Shown here in pieces: positions 31,649 to 43,744 of a stretch of DNA of 64,000 bases; the stretch's first letter is position 1, and every line of letters starts with the position of its first letter. Origin of the DNA: Anthoceros angustus. Lineage: Eukaryota > Streptophyta > Anthocerotopsida > Anthocerotales > Anthocerotaceae. The notes under the pieces are model-generated. The model did not search any database. It was not told the origin of the DNA and was given only the letters and a program-made list of their open reading frames with translations. The translations under genes were made by a program, and so were the position numbers. Location: assembly GCA_010909165.1 (NCBI GenBank), contig MU008162.1:1364001-1428000 (forward strand), given 5' to 3'.

Positions 31649-32171
31649 TTATCGTTCTGTTTGGAATGGCACAGCTGGTGCGGTCTCAGTTCCTGATATC
31701 TACTCCCTCCGTGTTTTCAACCTCTTCTGCATGTGCTGCACTGTGGGGTTTGCAGCCATTAGTGCGGCCATGTCCATCCACAACGGCTTGTCCACATCCA
31801 TGGTTCTTTGCTCGAAGGATAGACCAGAATCTTTGCTATCTTTCCTTATCTTTCCTCCAGAACTGTTTCATCGTCTTTGTCGTATGTTGCAGGAAAGATG
31901 ATCGATCGATCAAGCGTCGACTATGACTTAGACGGCTCAACACTCAGCAAGGCGTTTGGAATGTTCAGCGCCCTGGGAACAGTCGACTTCTCCTTTGGTG
32001 ATGCTATGCTGCCAGCAGTACAGGTGACAGAAATACAGGAGAAACGTGTACAAGGGTGTACAAGGTCCCTTGAACATGTTTCTCCTAAATTTCTCCATCC
32101 TTGGATCCGTTGGGGCAGTGCGATTTATAGCAACAGATGTCACAACTTACAAGTTCTTCGAAGATCTTTGA
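31649..32171 (+). pseudogene. Transporter pseudogene (copy B)
   Basis: Matches the transporter at 14.8-17.1 kb: 31649-31785 equals most of exon 4, 31894-32023 equals exon 5 (KMIDRSSVDYDLDGS, FSFGDAMLPAVQ), then the sequence jumps to the last ~80 nt of exon 7 (SVGAVRFIATDVTTYKFFEDL stop at 32169-32171). A base lost in exon 4 (CAGTTCCTG versus CAGCTCCCTG) shifts the frame. Exons 1-3, 6 and most of 7 are gone. The 3' flank is still recognisable to about 32510. Confidence 0.92.
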
Positions 32172-32695
32172 AGCACGCAGCCGGGTGTACCCAACGGTGA
32201 GGCTTTCCAGGTCTCCGGCTATCAACAACTGCAGAAAATCAGCCTAAAAAACAGGTCCCATGTATATTATCTCAACTGACACCTGGGGACTGCTCAATAC
32301 AGCAGTCTACATGATGGACCATCTACCTCATGTACAAAGCTCTGGCTTGGACAGACCTCTTTTAGTTCGCATCCAAAAGCTGTAAAGCTGAAACCTGTTA
32401 GTCACCTGATCATATTCTCCACACTCGAAGCAACCTTTCGGAAGCGAGACAACGAAGTTAAACATCTGACTTTATTTTTTCAGTTACAGTGGATAGATAG
32501 AGCAATGGAGACGTCCCCAGGAAGAGGGATCGACGCTGAACTTATTTGTATGGGATGGTTAAATCAACAATCTGGAGTATATCTACACTCTTTCAACAGA
32601 ACCAGCCCCTGTTTTACCTGATGTGGATGAAAGGCATCAACGAAATCTCTTGCACAGGGAGCACAATAGTGAGCCAAGAACCGAGGAATAGCATC
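32172..32695. other. Convergent 3' flanks of transporter remnant and WDR11
   Basis: Aligns with 17107-17446 downstream of the intact transporter. The final ~190 nt is specific to copy B and should be the WDR11 3' UTR. Confidence 0.6.
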
Positions 32696-35600
32696 CTAAT
32701 CCAGCACGGGGGCCAATCCTGTACATAAGTGTGCTAGCAATCTTTGGTATTGACCATAGTACTCACAAACGGCCTGCACATCTTCCCGCTGCCTGTTCAA
32801 GTCTCCCGGCAAGTCCAGCAAATCAGCTCCAGCTCTACCGCCGCTTGGATCACCACTGAAAACTTCTGTCCCCTTCAACTTTGCCGCTGTGGAAGATCGG
32901 GCGATGGCCTTTCCCTCATGGCAAGCAAGCAAGAACATAGCTGCTGTGTCTGGGAGCTGTGCATTACGCAGGGTTGCCAGGGCCTCCGAAAGTGACCCAG
33001 CAGACACGAATAGTGTCATAGCCCTGCACAGGTTGGTAGAGGGAATCAGTGTGTAATAGATTGGAAGACTAGCTATCAGTCTAGCAGAATAGAAGTCTAC
33101 GTAAGATCCAAAACAACCGTGCAAACTCACCTCCATAGGTTGTGCTCATTATGAAGAACATGCTCTCCCCACCTCTCCAACACCCTGCACACAGACCACC
33201 TAAGTTTCAGGCACACATCCTACGGAACACCACACAGATGGGTCACTTGGAAAACTGGGTGTCAACACCAACCTGGCATGGTCTGTTCCACTGAGATGCG
33301 CAGCTGCAAGGGTGGCAGCGTCAACCCACCGTCCAGCATCTTGCAGCTATATACGAGGCCGGACATGCATCAGTGTACCGTCAAACAAAGAGGAACACTC
33401 TTCAAACACTTCAGTCAGATGAGTGTAGCTAACCTGAGAACATGCTTCCTGATAGCGGCCGACAGCACAAAGGAGATGGGTGCCCGACAATGAGTCTGGC
33501 GTGGTAACCATGTTTGCTGCCACCACCTAGGCATCCCCAAAAGAAACCCTTGATAAGGACCCTCAGGACCAACCACTGAAGCCATCAAGCTATGGGGAAA
33601 ACAGTGCTAATGCGTTGCCAAAGCCACTCTGCACACTGCAGCATCCCATCCACCTTTGGGACATACCTTAACTGCAAGCTCATGCATTGCTGGCGAAACA
33701 GCTGATGCCAGTGCAACTGCTCGAAGGGCATCCACATAGAAATGAGGGTTGTCCGGAGGAGTTGCTAGCAGAAGTGTAACAGCATTCTCAAAATCTCCCA
33801 CAGAAACGTACCTGTATAGAAGAAATTTGACCATGTCAAGATCATGAGATCATATTCCTTACACATGTTGTCAAAACATCCCTTTTCCCCTAAACTATGA
33901 AGACCTGGCTCAACAGAAAATGTCCTTCCAGCACTCTCTACCAAACAAGCTTTTTGGGCAGTCATACTCGTGAATTCTCTTCTGAGCAGCTTCATCACCC
34001 ACAAGCTTGTCATGCCACGAAATGCGCTCCCGAGCAACATTACAAACAGCACCTTGCTCACTTGGTACAGTGGCAGCAAATCCGGAAGGCTGTCCAAACC
34101 AACAAGAATTAGTGGTTGAGAGGACAGTGCTCAGTCATTGTGACGCCATACAGTATCACCAACATCCAATCTGGCCCACTGCACATGGACATTGATAAGG
34201 CAAAGTGAAAGAGTGAGGCCCCTACAAGTTTTAGCAAAGAGGAAGGTGTGGAAATGGGTGCTGGTTTGGTTGCAGTCGCATGGCCCTTCAAAGCAGAGGC
34301 ACTATGGATGTTCTTGCTGCCATTCATGTCAGGAGATGCACTCCCTGGGACTGAATCTTCTTGAGGAAAGGTAACAGGGGACTTGACCCAAAAAGCAGCG
34401 GGACCAGCAGACCCTGCACTGAGAAGGGCTAGTGCCTTTGGAAGTTGAAGCCAGAACATGGCTTCCTGATAATCTCCAAAGTGAGCAGCAACGAAAGCAA
34501 GGCGTGCTGCACATCCCTGTCCGCATACTGTAGCATACGCGACTGCTCTTTCGTAATCCATTAACCGAGCTGGTAACATAAACAATGATTAGTACATTTT
34601 GCAATAAACGAACTCTAGCTCTAATCATCTGACAAGAGTATTAAGGGCAGAACATGCTTGCCAGCCTTCCGATATGGCTCCAGGGCCTTCAGTAACACTT
34701 CTGCAACAACTGTTTCTCCTAGAACAGGAAGCGATGTATCCAGCAAGAACTGTCGAAGGTCGCCTGCATGTGCATCTGGTGATCGGCCACCATTGTCACT
34801 GTCAAAAGCCGAAGAAGACGCATCAAACCAGAAAGGCTGCACCCCTTGCTGCAGAAGCATTCGTAAAGCCTGAAACCAAGAACCGTTCTGTTAACTCATA
34901 CCAATGCAGAGAGTCAAATAACTTGTCTATGTGAAATAATTTCAGGACTCCCACTATCTCCTACTGCGGCCCTTTTGTAGAAGTGTCCTGGACCAGGAAG
35001 AGAATGGAGTACCAAAGCATGAGGAGGTGGAAGCAATGCTGGGGAACAAAGGGGCATGGGGCGATATCGCTCCCACACTGTCTGAGGTCTTGCTCCCTGG
35101 CTGGATTTCTGTGAAGCTGTAGGTGCGCTGCACAGCCAAGCGACAGAGATTAAGCACTTGACAATGGAAAATCTGTAGACTGCAGTTATTTGTGCTGCTT
35201 CCTTACTTGTGAACCTCAAGAAGGCGAAAACTGCCATCTGCTCCAGCAACACACAAAAGGAGTGGTTCCCGCTTATCAGCACGGACAGGCAACCAATCAA
35301 GCTCAAGCACAAGAATGCCTGCAAGCTGGGGCTGTACAAGTGCATTCGCTAGAGGATCTTGTGAATCCTGCAGATAGCCATAATGTCAAGATTCCATAAT
35401 TAAACAAAGGCATGGCTTTTCCATAGAAGAAGAGACTTTCACGTACAAGATCATAGATGGCAAAATTGTGCTCATTGAAGAGAACAGCAATTCGTCCTCT
35501 GCTTTGGTCCCCAATAGAGACAGGCGCAAACTTAATGCGCCTGATACCACCTTGGTGAGTGCTAAACCAAGAAGACAGGCCAGTTGTAACGTCCCACCAA

Positions 35601-38600
35601 CGAATATTACCTAAACGATCTCCCATAACCTAATATATGGAACACCTTCAAACTGAATGTTATCAAAAGAACTGGCAGAAACAGGTGCCAGGAGCCAACT
35701 CGTCAAGCAATCTGAAGGAAAAAAATGAGGTTATAGACAGACGGTAAAATACCACATGGGGCATACGATAGGCCATTGCAGTGACTAAGACTTCTGCAGA
35801 TGAGAATGAGGATGCTGCTTTGGGCCTACAAGACATCCGAAAACAGTCAAACATTTTATATTTCGTCAAATGCAGCACTGTGTCCAGTAACCAGCTGAAA
35901 CAAGGATGGAATACTTTTGCTCACATACTACAGAACAACAAAGCAGTCTCAAAGTGCATGTCTACGGCAAAAGGAACAAAAATCAAAGCACTGCACCTGA
36001 AATCTCTAACCCTTCTTCCTCGCAACTCAAACACCCCAAGTGAACCATTTACCAAAGCGAAAGCAAAGCTTTCGGCAGTTTCATCAGGCACTGCATCTGG
36101 TGGTGCACAGTGGGTCAAAACTGGGCACTAGAAGGGCAGAATGGAAGAAGAGACTCTGAGATGTAAAATTGCATAAAACTTGTTCATCCACAGAATAGCA
36201 AACAAACCTGCTCCAGTACTCGGCGCTCCAGGACTAGATGGAGCATTAGCAGCTGCAACTGTAGATGCAATTGTCGGCCGCTCACGGTAAGCAAGTGAGA
36301 CTCTTCTACCTGAGGTTGTGCCACCTGTGGTGGATGGGGCCCTCGGTGCTGGAGGAAGGGCCCATTCCATCACAGTGAACGGGAGCGCCAAGGATCGAAG
36401 CTAGACAGAATAAACTGGTTCAGGAATACATATGCAATGAGGCAAGCCACTGAGAAGTTCAGCAAGGAAAAAACACCGTCATTCAGCAGTACAGAGAGAT
36501 GATCGGGCAGAGACATCCATGTGGGCTTACCATCTGTGGAGTCCTTGTCATGGCCCACACCTCAGCTGGTGCTTCTCGAAACAAGATCAGCAGATACCTG
36601 CCCTATCGCAAACATATAATACCAGAACGAATTGGTACACATTGTGCCTGAACACCTACTGCCACCCCACCCACCCACACCCCGCCCTCCCCAACATCTG
36701 ACCACAGAATTGATCAAACCATCTGTACTAAGTTTGCAACAAAATCCACAATTCTCTACCTTCCAGAGGGGGACGTTCTTAAAGCACGCATTGGTGCACG
36801 CTCAGGCTTCAGCAAAACTCGGAAAGCTTTGCTTTGTCCACTCCGTACACACGTTACCATCAGCTTATTGATAAATCCACCACCCTTACCTTTCACCTGC
36901 AAAATTGAACACCCCCAGATTTCAACTCGTAGGAATTGTGTCCTGCATGCAAAGAATCAAAAATTTCGTTGCTGCAGCTTGTTTGCATGAAGAGAATCAA
37001 AGACTTTGTTGAAATAACCTCAGTATAGGAGAAAGACACAAGCCGGGAATTCCCCAGCCACCGAACACCCCGCACGATGGTAGTGTTATGCACAGCAAAC
37101 GAGGCTGTTATCGCATTTGCTGCTGGGTCCACCAACTCTAAGGTCCCTCCTTGAGTAGCCAATGCAACAAGAGGTGCTGCTACTGCCCCAGCATTAGAAC
37201 CACCTGAACCATAGACATAGTGTTCGCGTGAGACAGCGTTTTGGATCAGCTGTGAAGCACAACAACTCAACTGGAAGTTTCTACGAGCTCTGGATTTACC
37301 AGGAGTTGTTGCGAGGAGGGAAGGCACTGGTACTGCCAAAGTGGTTATTGCAGAAGCCAACAGATGTAGCTGGCCTGTCAGCTCCAGCTATTGAGAAGAT
37401 CAGATTGTTGTGAGAAAGGGCCAGACGATGTAGTGATGTGGGAACACGGAGTTATAAGTCCTGAAGGCCTACAACATTGCACAAGAGCAAAGTCTGCACT
37501 GAAGAGAGAGAACGTTTCCAACCACACCTTGAACACTGGATCAGGCCCAGAAGGAACAACACTGACATCCTGCTTGCTTTGCTGCCCGGTCCCGTCACTC
37601 GATTGTGCAGCAGCAGCAACAAGACCCTTGCCACTACCAATCCTTCGGACTTGTGCACTCTGCGGCATAGTCGCAGTCATGGCCCAATGCCATAGTCGTC
37701 CATCATCAGAAATAGACACAAACGTAGCTTCACTGATAATGCTCGTTTCATCTGTTTGACCCTGTGTAGCAGAGTCCAGTTGGTCACCCGATGTATCAGC
37801 AGGAGATTTCCCTGAGGGAGACGAGGCATCACCAGTGCGTGGGTGCATAAGCTTCAGCACAAGCACACCATCAGAAGCCTTAGCGTTCTGCACGCGAAGC
37901 TGTACTGGGCAATTAGCCACAGCAAGCACTACTGGAGCGGGAACTGATGTGCCCAAAGAAGGCATCAGGGACTCCATCTGGCAAAGCGAAAAGAGTTGCC
38001 TCGCCCTACAAGCGACGACACACAAACATTTAGCACGGGCACCATCTCAGAATCACCCCACAAACTGAACACGTGAAAGCTTTCACAGCAGCGGTCATAC
38101 AGGACTCCGTCTTAGGACCAACGAAACAGCAGGCCAAGTTGGCAAATCAGGTCCTTACTCTTTCCTTCTCCAAGCACTGATCTTTCCGTCAATATGGGCG
38201 CAGTACAGGATCTCATCATCCACAATTGCAAATAAGTCGAGGAGCTTCCCACATCCTCGTGGCATTCCTGTGGAACCAAGTGGCAAGAAGAAGTGGAGAT
38301 CAAAGACGATGATCTCCCTTGCATGCATGATGTAAAGGAGACCTCTCGTCCTCTCCGAGAATAAACAGCGTACATATACACCAGGAGCCGATGCCAAGGC
38401 CGGGGCTCCAGACGACGAGGACCCAGAGCTGGAACCACCCGAAGTACTCGCATCCTTGCCAGCTCTGTCCTTTTCACCACCTCCCGCCCCACCCCCAGTA
38501 CTCCGCTCCTCTATCGTCCCCAGAGGATATTGCTTCACAGACACCTCCCCATCAGCCGGGGCATTGAGAAAAATAGACAGCAGCAGCCCCTTCAACCCCA

Positions 38601-39165
38601 AAATGCAGACCTGCCGGGCATCCAGTGGGTCACACCGCATGCACCCCAAAACCTCTGGAGCAGCATCGAACTTCCACAGCGAGCGGCCAGACCCTGGATC
38701 CCACAGCACAACAAGCGAAGGCCCATGGATGGCCATCACAAGCCAGGGATGCCCGAACACCCACCGAATGTCCTGTATCCCAAGCTTGTTCTTCTCCTGG
38801 TCGACCCCGAGCCAGGTCACAACTTCCCCCAACCCAACATCCCAAATGGCGATCCTGCCCTGCCTGTCCCCCGCGGCCACCCGCGTATGCATCGAAACTC
38901 CATCGTGCGTCAGATCCCTGGCAATCCCCTCCGGCGTCCACTGCACTGCGGTGACATAGGCGGCGGGCGCAGACGGCGTGCTGCGAGGGGGAGGCATTGG
39001 CAGCACCGTCACCAGCTGCATGGACCGGACATCGATCACCACCACAGAGCTCCCGGCTGCGTACGCCAGCAGGCCGTGCGAGCTGCAGTGAGCCGCGCCA
39101 CCATTCTCCTTGCTCGCCGGCGCGGCCAGCACGGCCCCGGCCCCGGCACCCTGGCTGCCAGTCAT
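32696..39165 (-). CDS. WDR11: WDR11 (WD-repeat protein 11), 20 exons
   Basis: Exons: 39165-38159, 38005-37528, 37387-37300, 37203-37019, 36896-36760, 36597-36531, 36400-36208, 36120-35997, 35825-35753, 35629-35447, 35367-35207, 35127-35013, 34869-34662, 34569-34226, 34089-33968, 33811-33667, 33526-33434, 33346-33273, 33184-33131, 33023-32696 (4179 nt, 1392 aa, phases consistent). The N-terminal WD propeller includes GRIAIWDVGLGEVVTWLG and LYCAHIDGKISAWRRK; the second propeller includes VMGDRLGNIRWWDVTTG and SRGRIAVLFNE; the helical C-terminus includes HFGDYQEAMFWLQLPKAL and LSGTHLLCAVGRYQEACSQ. Animal WDR11 tethers AP-1 vesicles at the trans-Golgi; the plant role is less defined. All introns are GT-AG except the one after exon 13, which reads GC-AG. 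Confidence 0.9.
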
Positions 39166-39986
39166 GCTTCCAGCCCTGGATTCGGATTCCCCGGCTACCG
39201 ATCTCGCCTACCGCATTGGATCATGGAATCGTGCTAATCCTGCGATGCGGAATCGCCCAGCTCGGATTCGTCTCCTCTTCTCGCCTGACGATCCGCGCCG
39301 GCGACATTGCTGGGTTCTGGAATCCGAATCCGAGTGATGGGCAGTTGCAAGCATCCGCAATCTGAAACGGGTGGCTTCGATCCTGTCTCCTGCCGATGGT
39401 GGAAGCCGGGCAGCAGGAGCTTGCTTGGAAGCTGCCGGGAACCTGCGAGGAAGGCCCGCTGTTCACCATCCCAGCACCAGGCTTCCTGGCTCAATTCATC
39501 CCGCTCCGCGGAGGCTCGAGTCCGCGGCTCTCCTGAGATCCAGAGAGACAGAAGCGAGAAGCGAGACGCGAGCTCCACCGTTACGCTCGGCGCGTACCTT
39601 GCCCTAGGACGATGCTTACAGACTCGGACCATGATTGCACGGCTTGCAAATTCCATTTTCCCTCTGCCATTTTCTTCTCTCCCACAAAAATTCCAGTTGC
39701 AGCGTGGAATTGGTCTAGGGGTCCAGGCGCGTTCCCCGAGAGAGATACCAGGCCCAGAAGAGCGTAAAAACTGAACTAGTCTACAACAAGAAGGGACAAG
39801 AACGTGTAACTTTACTACGTAATGGTACACTACGACAATGTCCTGCAACAGCTACATACCTAGTTATACAGCTTTGGAATGTTTGATTAATTTCGACAAA
39901 TTCAGCACTCTAAAGAATGATAATGAATACCTACAAGCTGGCGCAACTGCCACTGACCCAACTGCTGAACTGAAGACAGGCCGGCC
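39166..39986. other. WDR11 promoter and S6K 3' region
   Basis: GC-rich up to about 39.75 kb, then AT-rich near the S6K stop. Both flanking genes are on the minus strand. Open frames here do not match any family. Confidence 0.4.
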
Positions 39987-41973
39987 TCAAGCATCCGGGG
40001 AAGACTCAGGGTCAGCGATCATCCAGGTCCCGGGTGCCACATAGGTGTAGCCCCGAAAGAAATCGCTGTCCCCGTTCTTGGGAGTCGAGGCCGGAGAGTC
40101 GTCAGTGGGCAGCTTGGTCCAGCGTTCGTCGAAGTTGGCTGTGCAGGAGAGGCCCTTGACATCGGGTCTGAACTTGGGTTTCAGTTCACGGGCCTCCAGC
40201 TTCCGCCAGTTGATGGACTTGAAGAACTTATGCTGCACGATCTCTTCGGTCCCGTTTACTCCACAGCCCAGACGCTTGCTTGGGTCCTTCTGGAGTAACT
40301 GATGCAGGTGCAACACGTGATGTGAGTGAGCTGGTCGGTATCGAGACGACAAGGTACATGTAAAACGGAAGACGTAGAATGGTGTCATACCCCTTTCAAA
40401 AAATTGTGTGCGTCGGAGGTCAAATAGGCCGGAAGCTTGATCTTATCTTTTAGTATCTTCTCCTGCAATTTTTGCCTGTTGCCGTGGGAGAATGGGGGCT
40501 GCCAAGGAAGCGACAACTCGGCAGGGTCAGACACCTACGAAACTTACATCCCAAAGAGTTCATACCGCAGAAATGATGGATGGCACTGCACCTACCCTTC
40601 CGGTTAACATCTCGTAAAGCAGAATCCCAACACTCCACCAGTCTGCAGCCTTGCCATGGCCCTTCGCGAGGAGAATTTCAGGTGCCATATATTCCACTGT
40701 TCCGCACAGAGAATTGGAAGAATTCGAATCATCCAACTCCTTCGCCAAACCAAAGTCAGTGAGTCTTACCTGCAAATCGCAATCAACCATCAGCGGAAGC
40801 CTCCACCACTATCACAATTGTGGGTTATGTATCAGAATTTCCAGCCCGAAACAGCTTCCCACCATAAAAAAACATACTTACATGGCCTTCGATGTCCAGC
40901 AAAATGTTTTCAGGCTTCAGGTCCCTATGTATTATCCCCTTGGAGTGGAGATGAGCGACGGCACAAACAATTTCCGCAATGTACATCCGTGCAAGGTCCT
41001 CACTGGTAGAAAAAGAAGCAGAAAACGGAATGAGCGCCAGCTCTAAACCACTGCACTACCGGAAGAGATTGCAACCAAGTAGCACACCTGAAAGTTCCCT
41101 GCCGGTAAAGCTGAAAGAAAAGATGACCCCCATTAATAAAATCAAGCAGCAAGTAAAGCTTGCTCTTCGTCTGCAACCCCACACCACAAGTCAATTCCCT
41201 CTCCAAAACGATTATGGTGACCGCGAGTACACCAAGAAATAAATCCACATAGGGAACAGACTCCGCACCTGGAAAGAGTACCTCAACTGCACAATGAAGG
41301 GGTGATCGATCTTGGTCAGAATATCCCTCTCCGCCTTCATGTAATCCCCATGGTTTTTCTCCATAATCTTATCCTTCCTCATAACCTTCATGGCGTAAAT
41401 CTCCATACTCCCCTTCTTTTGCACTTGAAAAACCTTTCCAAACGCCCCCTGCCCTACAACCCTCAACCTCTCAAAATCCTGCGGCCCCAACCTCTCCTCG
41501 GTTCCCAAGCACAACTTGTCCCCGCCAACCTCAACCTCCTGATCCACACCATCGCTCCCGCTGTCACTCAACGAACCCCTCGAATCCACAAACCCTCCCT
41601 CCTCCTCCTCCACCACTTCTCCCGCACAAAACACATCCTCCTCCCGTACGGACTTCGACAGGAGGCTCTTCCTCTCAACCCTATCCCCCTCCTCCCCGCG
41701 CTTGCTGTGCTGCCGCACAAGGCTAGGCCGCGGCGACGGCCCTACCAGAGAGTGAGACCGGCTGCAAATCACAGCCGGGTCTCCGAGCCGCCAGTGCGCG
41801 GGCTCCGACGGCACGGGCACGGGCCCGAACACGTCAGAGAAATCAAACTCCTCCGCCGGCACATGCTCATCCACATCCGGCAGAGCGGTGGCCGGAGAAT
41901 TCCCGAATACCGTCACAGGCACCGGCCGCACCTTGCGGCCAGCAGGAACCGGGAGCGCAACTGCTGCTGCCAT
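39987..41973 (-). CDS. S6K: Ribosomal protein S6 kinase (AGC kinase, TOR effector)
   Basis: Six exons: 41973-41269, 41170-41088, 41002-40882, 40769-40596, 40498-40391, 40298-39987 (1503 nt, 500 aa, frame consistent). Plant S6K phosphorylates ribosomal protein S6 downstream of TOR and PDK1. Seen: TOS-like [21 protein letters not shown], glycine loop GQGAFGKVF, lysine in [16 protein letters not shown], catalytic [16 protein letters not shown], activation-loop [14 protein letters not shown] (PDK1 site), AGC tail, and the C-terminal hydrophobic motif [10 protein letters not shown] with the TOR-site threonine. Length compares with 465-471 aa in Arabidopsis; the difference is an Ala/Pro-rich N-terminus. 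Start at 41973 was chosen because its context (GCCGCCATGG) is better than the in-frame ATG at 42006. Confidence 0.93.
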
Positions 41974-42944
41974 GGCGGCACCTCCCGTGCGGCAGCCACA
42001 CGGCATGCAGCCGCAACAGACTTACAAATCCTCCAAATTTTGCCCACTCCTATTGCACGTAAATCAGAGCTGCATACACAGCCAGCAATCGAGCTGCGCT
42101 CCAGGGCTTGCACACCTTGGAATGAGAGCTCCAGGAGCCCCGATCGCCCGCCCTGCCACCCGCGAATGCCCGAGGAAGAGACCTGGCCGGGAATACAAGA
42201 TTGTCAAACACAGCACGCCCGAGGCGGCCCCGAAATCACCAAGAGTCACATTGCGCCTGCTTTGCGAAGCGGCAGCGCCCGAGCCCAGAGTTCCTTCCCT
42301 CGCAGGCCCGCAGCAAAGCAGCAAGGATGTAACCGCGCGAGCGAGGCAGCGGAAATCGAGAAAAGCAGCGAGCAGAACGTGAAGACGACAACAAGGCTAC
42401 AGAGACACAAAAGGTTATGAAATTACCTTTTGGCTCGAATGTACCAAAATTCTGGAGTCTCGTCGACTCACGCTCCCTCCCACATGGTAGAAAAGGCTAT
42501 ATTAGTAACGCCCCTTACTACGCAACCAAAAAGGCAAATGGTCTAGGATTTCATCAATTTACTGCACATATAGACTGCACATATATAGATTTGCACAACT
42601 TTCGGCGCTCTCTCTCCCGCAGTGCACTAGGCTCTAAGTAGCCCACCGTCAACGACAACTCGTCGATCACCTCCTTCAGGTACTTCTCTTTATTCATAGA
42701 ATACACACTTGCCATAACTTGGATGGACAACGCAATTTTGACGCCCAGAGCTAGACAGGAGCAGAGCCCTCGGAGGAGGAAGGGCACACGGAGGCGCAGG
42801 ACACAGCGGGGCCTTCAGCTTTGGACCACCATGAGGTATGCTCCTCGGACCCCGCAGCGGATCAGGACAGCAAGGGGGGAGATAGTTCGGGAGGGAGTAC
42901 GGGGCTGGAGCGAAGGTCCTCACGAAGAAAGTCCGCCCCTGTAA
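41974..42944. other. S6K leader and promoter region
   Basis: Upstream of the S6K gene. A TATA-like CTATATATG on the minus strand lies near 42582-42591, about 610 nt before the ATG, so a long leader or leader intron is possible. No other gene is supported. Confidence 0.35.
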
Positions 42945-43744
42945 CCAGAGACACATCGGGGAGGGCCTGAAGATCCGCCCCGGCGAACCCAGGACGACGA
43001 GGTAGCTCCGAACCTTCCTCCGTCAGGACCGGAGGTTGGGGGGCCCGCCAAAAGACGGGGGGAGGATCCCCATAATCCAATGATATTGTTAGCGGAGGCA
43101 GAAGAGGACGTTGTCGTGACCTCAGCGGTCAGAGCAAGTCCTGGGGTGCAGCCCAATTCTCGTCGGGTCGAGGTCCAGACTCTTGCTAAAGATATTTCTA
43201 AAAGATTATCTCCCATAGAAGAAACGGATTTTCCACGCACTAGGTTAAGATAATTCTTCAAACTTTGCCGGCAGGGGTCGAGAATAATTAGGCTTGGCGC
43301 CCTTTCGGCGTCAGGATTAGGTATTGGTTTGCGAGGCGGAGGGGTCAATCAGGGCTAGCGGCCCAATCACCATAAGCATAGGTAGACACTGCGAGGGATC
43401 CAGTATCCCTCCCGCATGTATAGGTAGCTGGCAGTAGGGCCAGCTAAGGGTTATAATAAAGGCATAGCCTTTGAAGCTATATAAGGGGGAGGTTGCCGTC
43501 CCTGTAATGTGATTTTCCTATTGGGGTTGGTTCCGTATTGTTGCACAGAGTTCTGCTGAGCGGAGTGTGAATGCGTCCCGAGTCGCCGAGCGGGCGGACA
43601 ACCCTGGAGAGGATCATCCTCACTCTGGTGACGAGTCCTAATGCGTGATGGTGTGGTTGCAAGTACCAAAGAGCCTTGATCCCTACTCGTCGCGAGCGGG
43701 ACGGAGAGGATAAGTGTGCTGGAGCAGTGGCTGATGACGAGCCG
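42945..43744 (+). other. Unassigned open stretch and LTR-like DNA
   Basis: After an in-frame stop at 42942-42944 the plus strand stays open for about 100 codons to 43253 without an early ATG (RRTQDDEVAPNLPPSGPEVG, then LAKDISKRLSPIEETDF). It may be a retroelement gag fragment, but no domain is recognised. At 43.46-43.50 kb a CTATATAAGGG motif looks like an LTR promoter. Confidence 0.25.
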
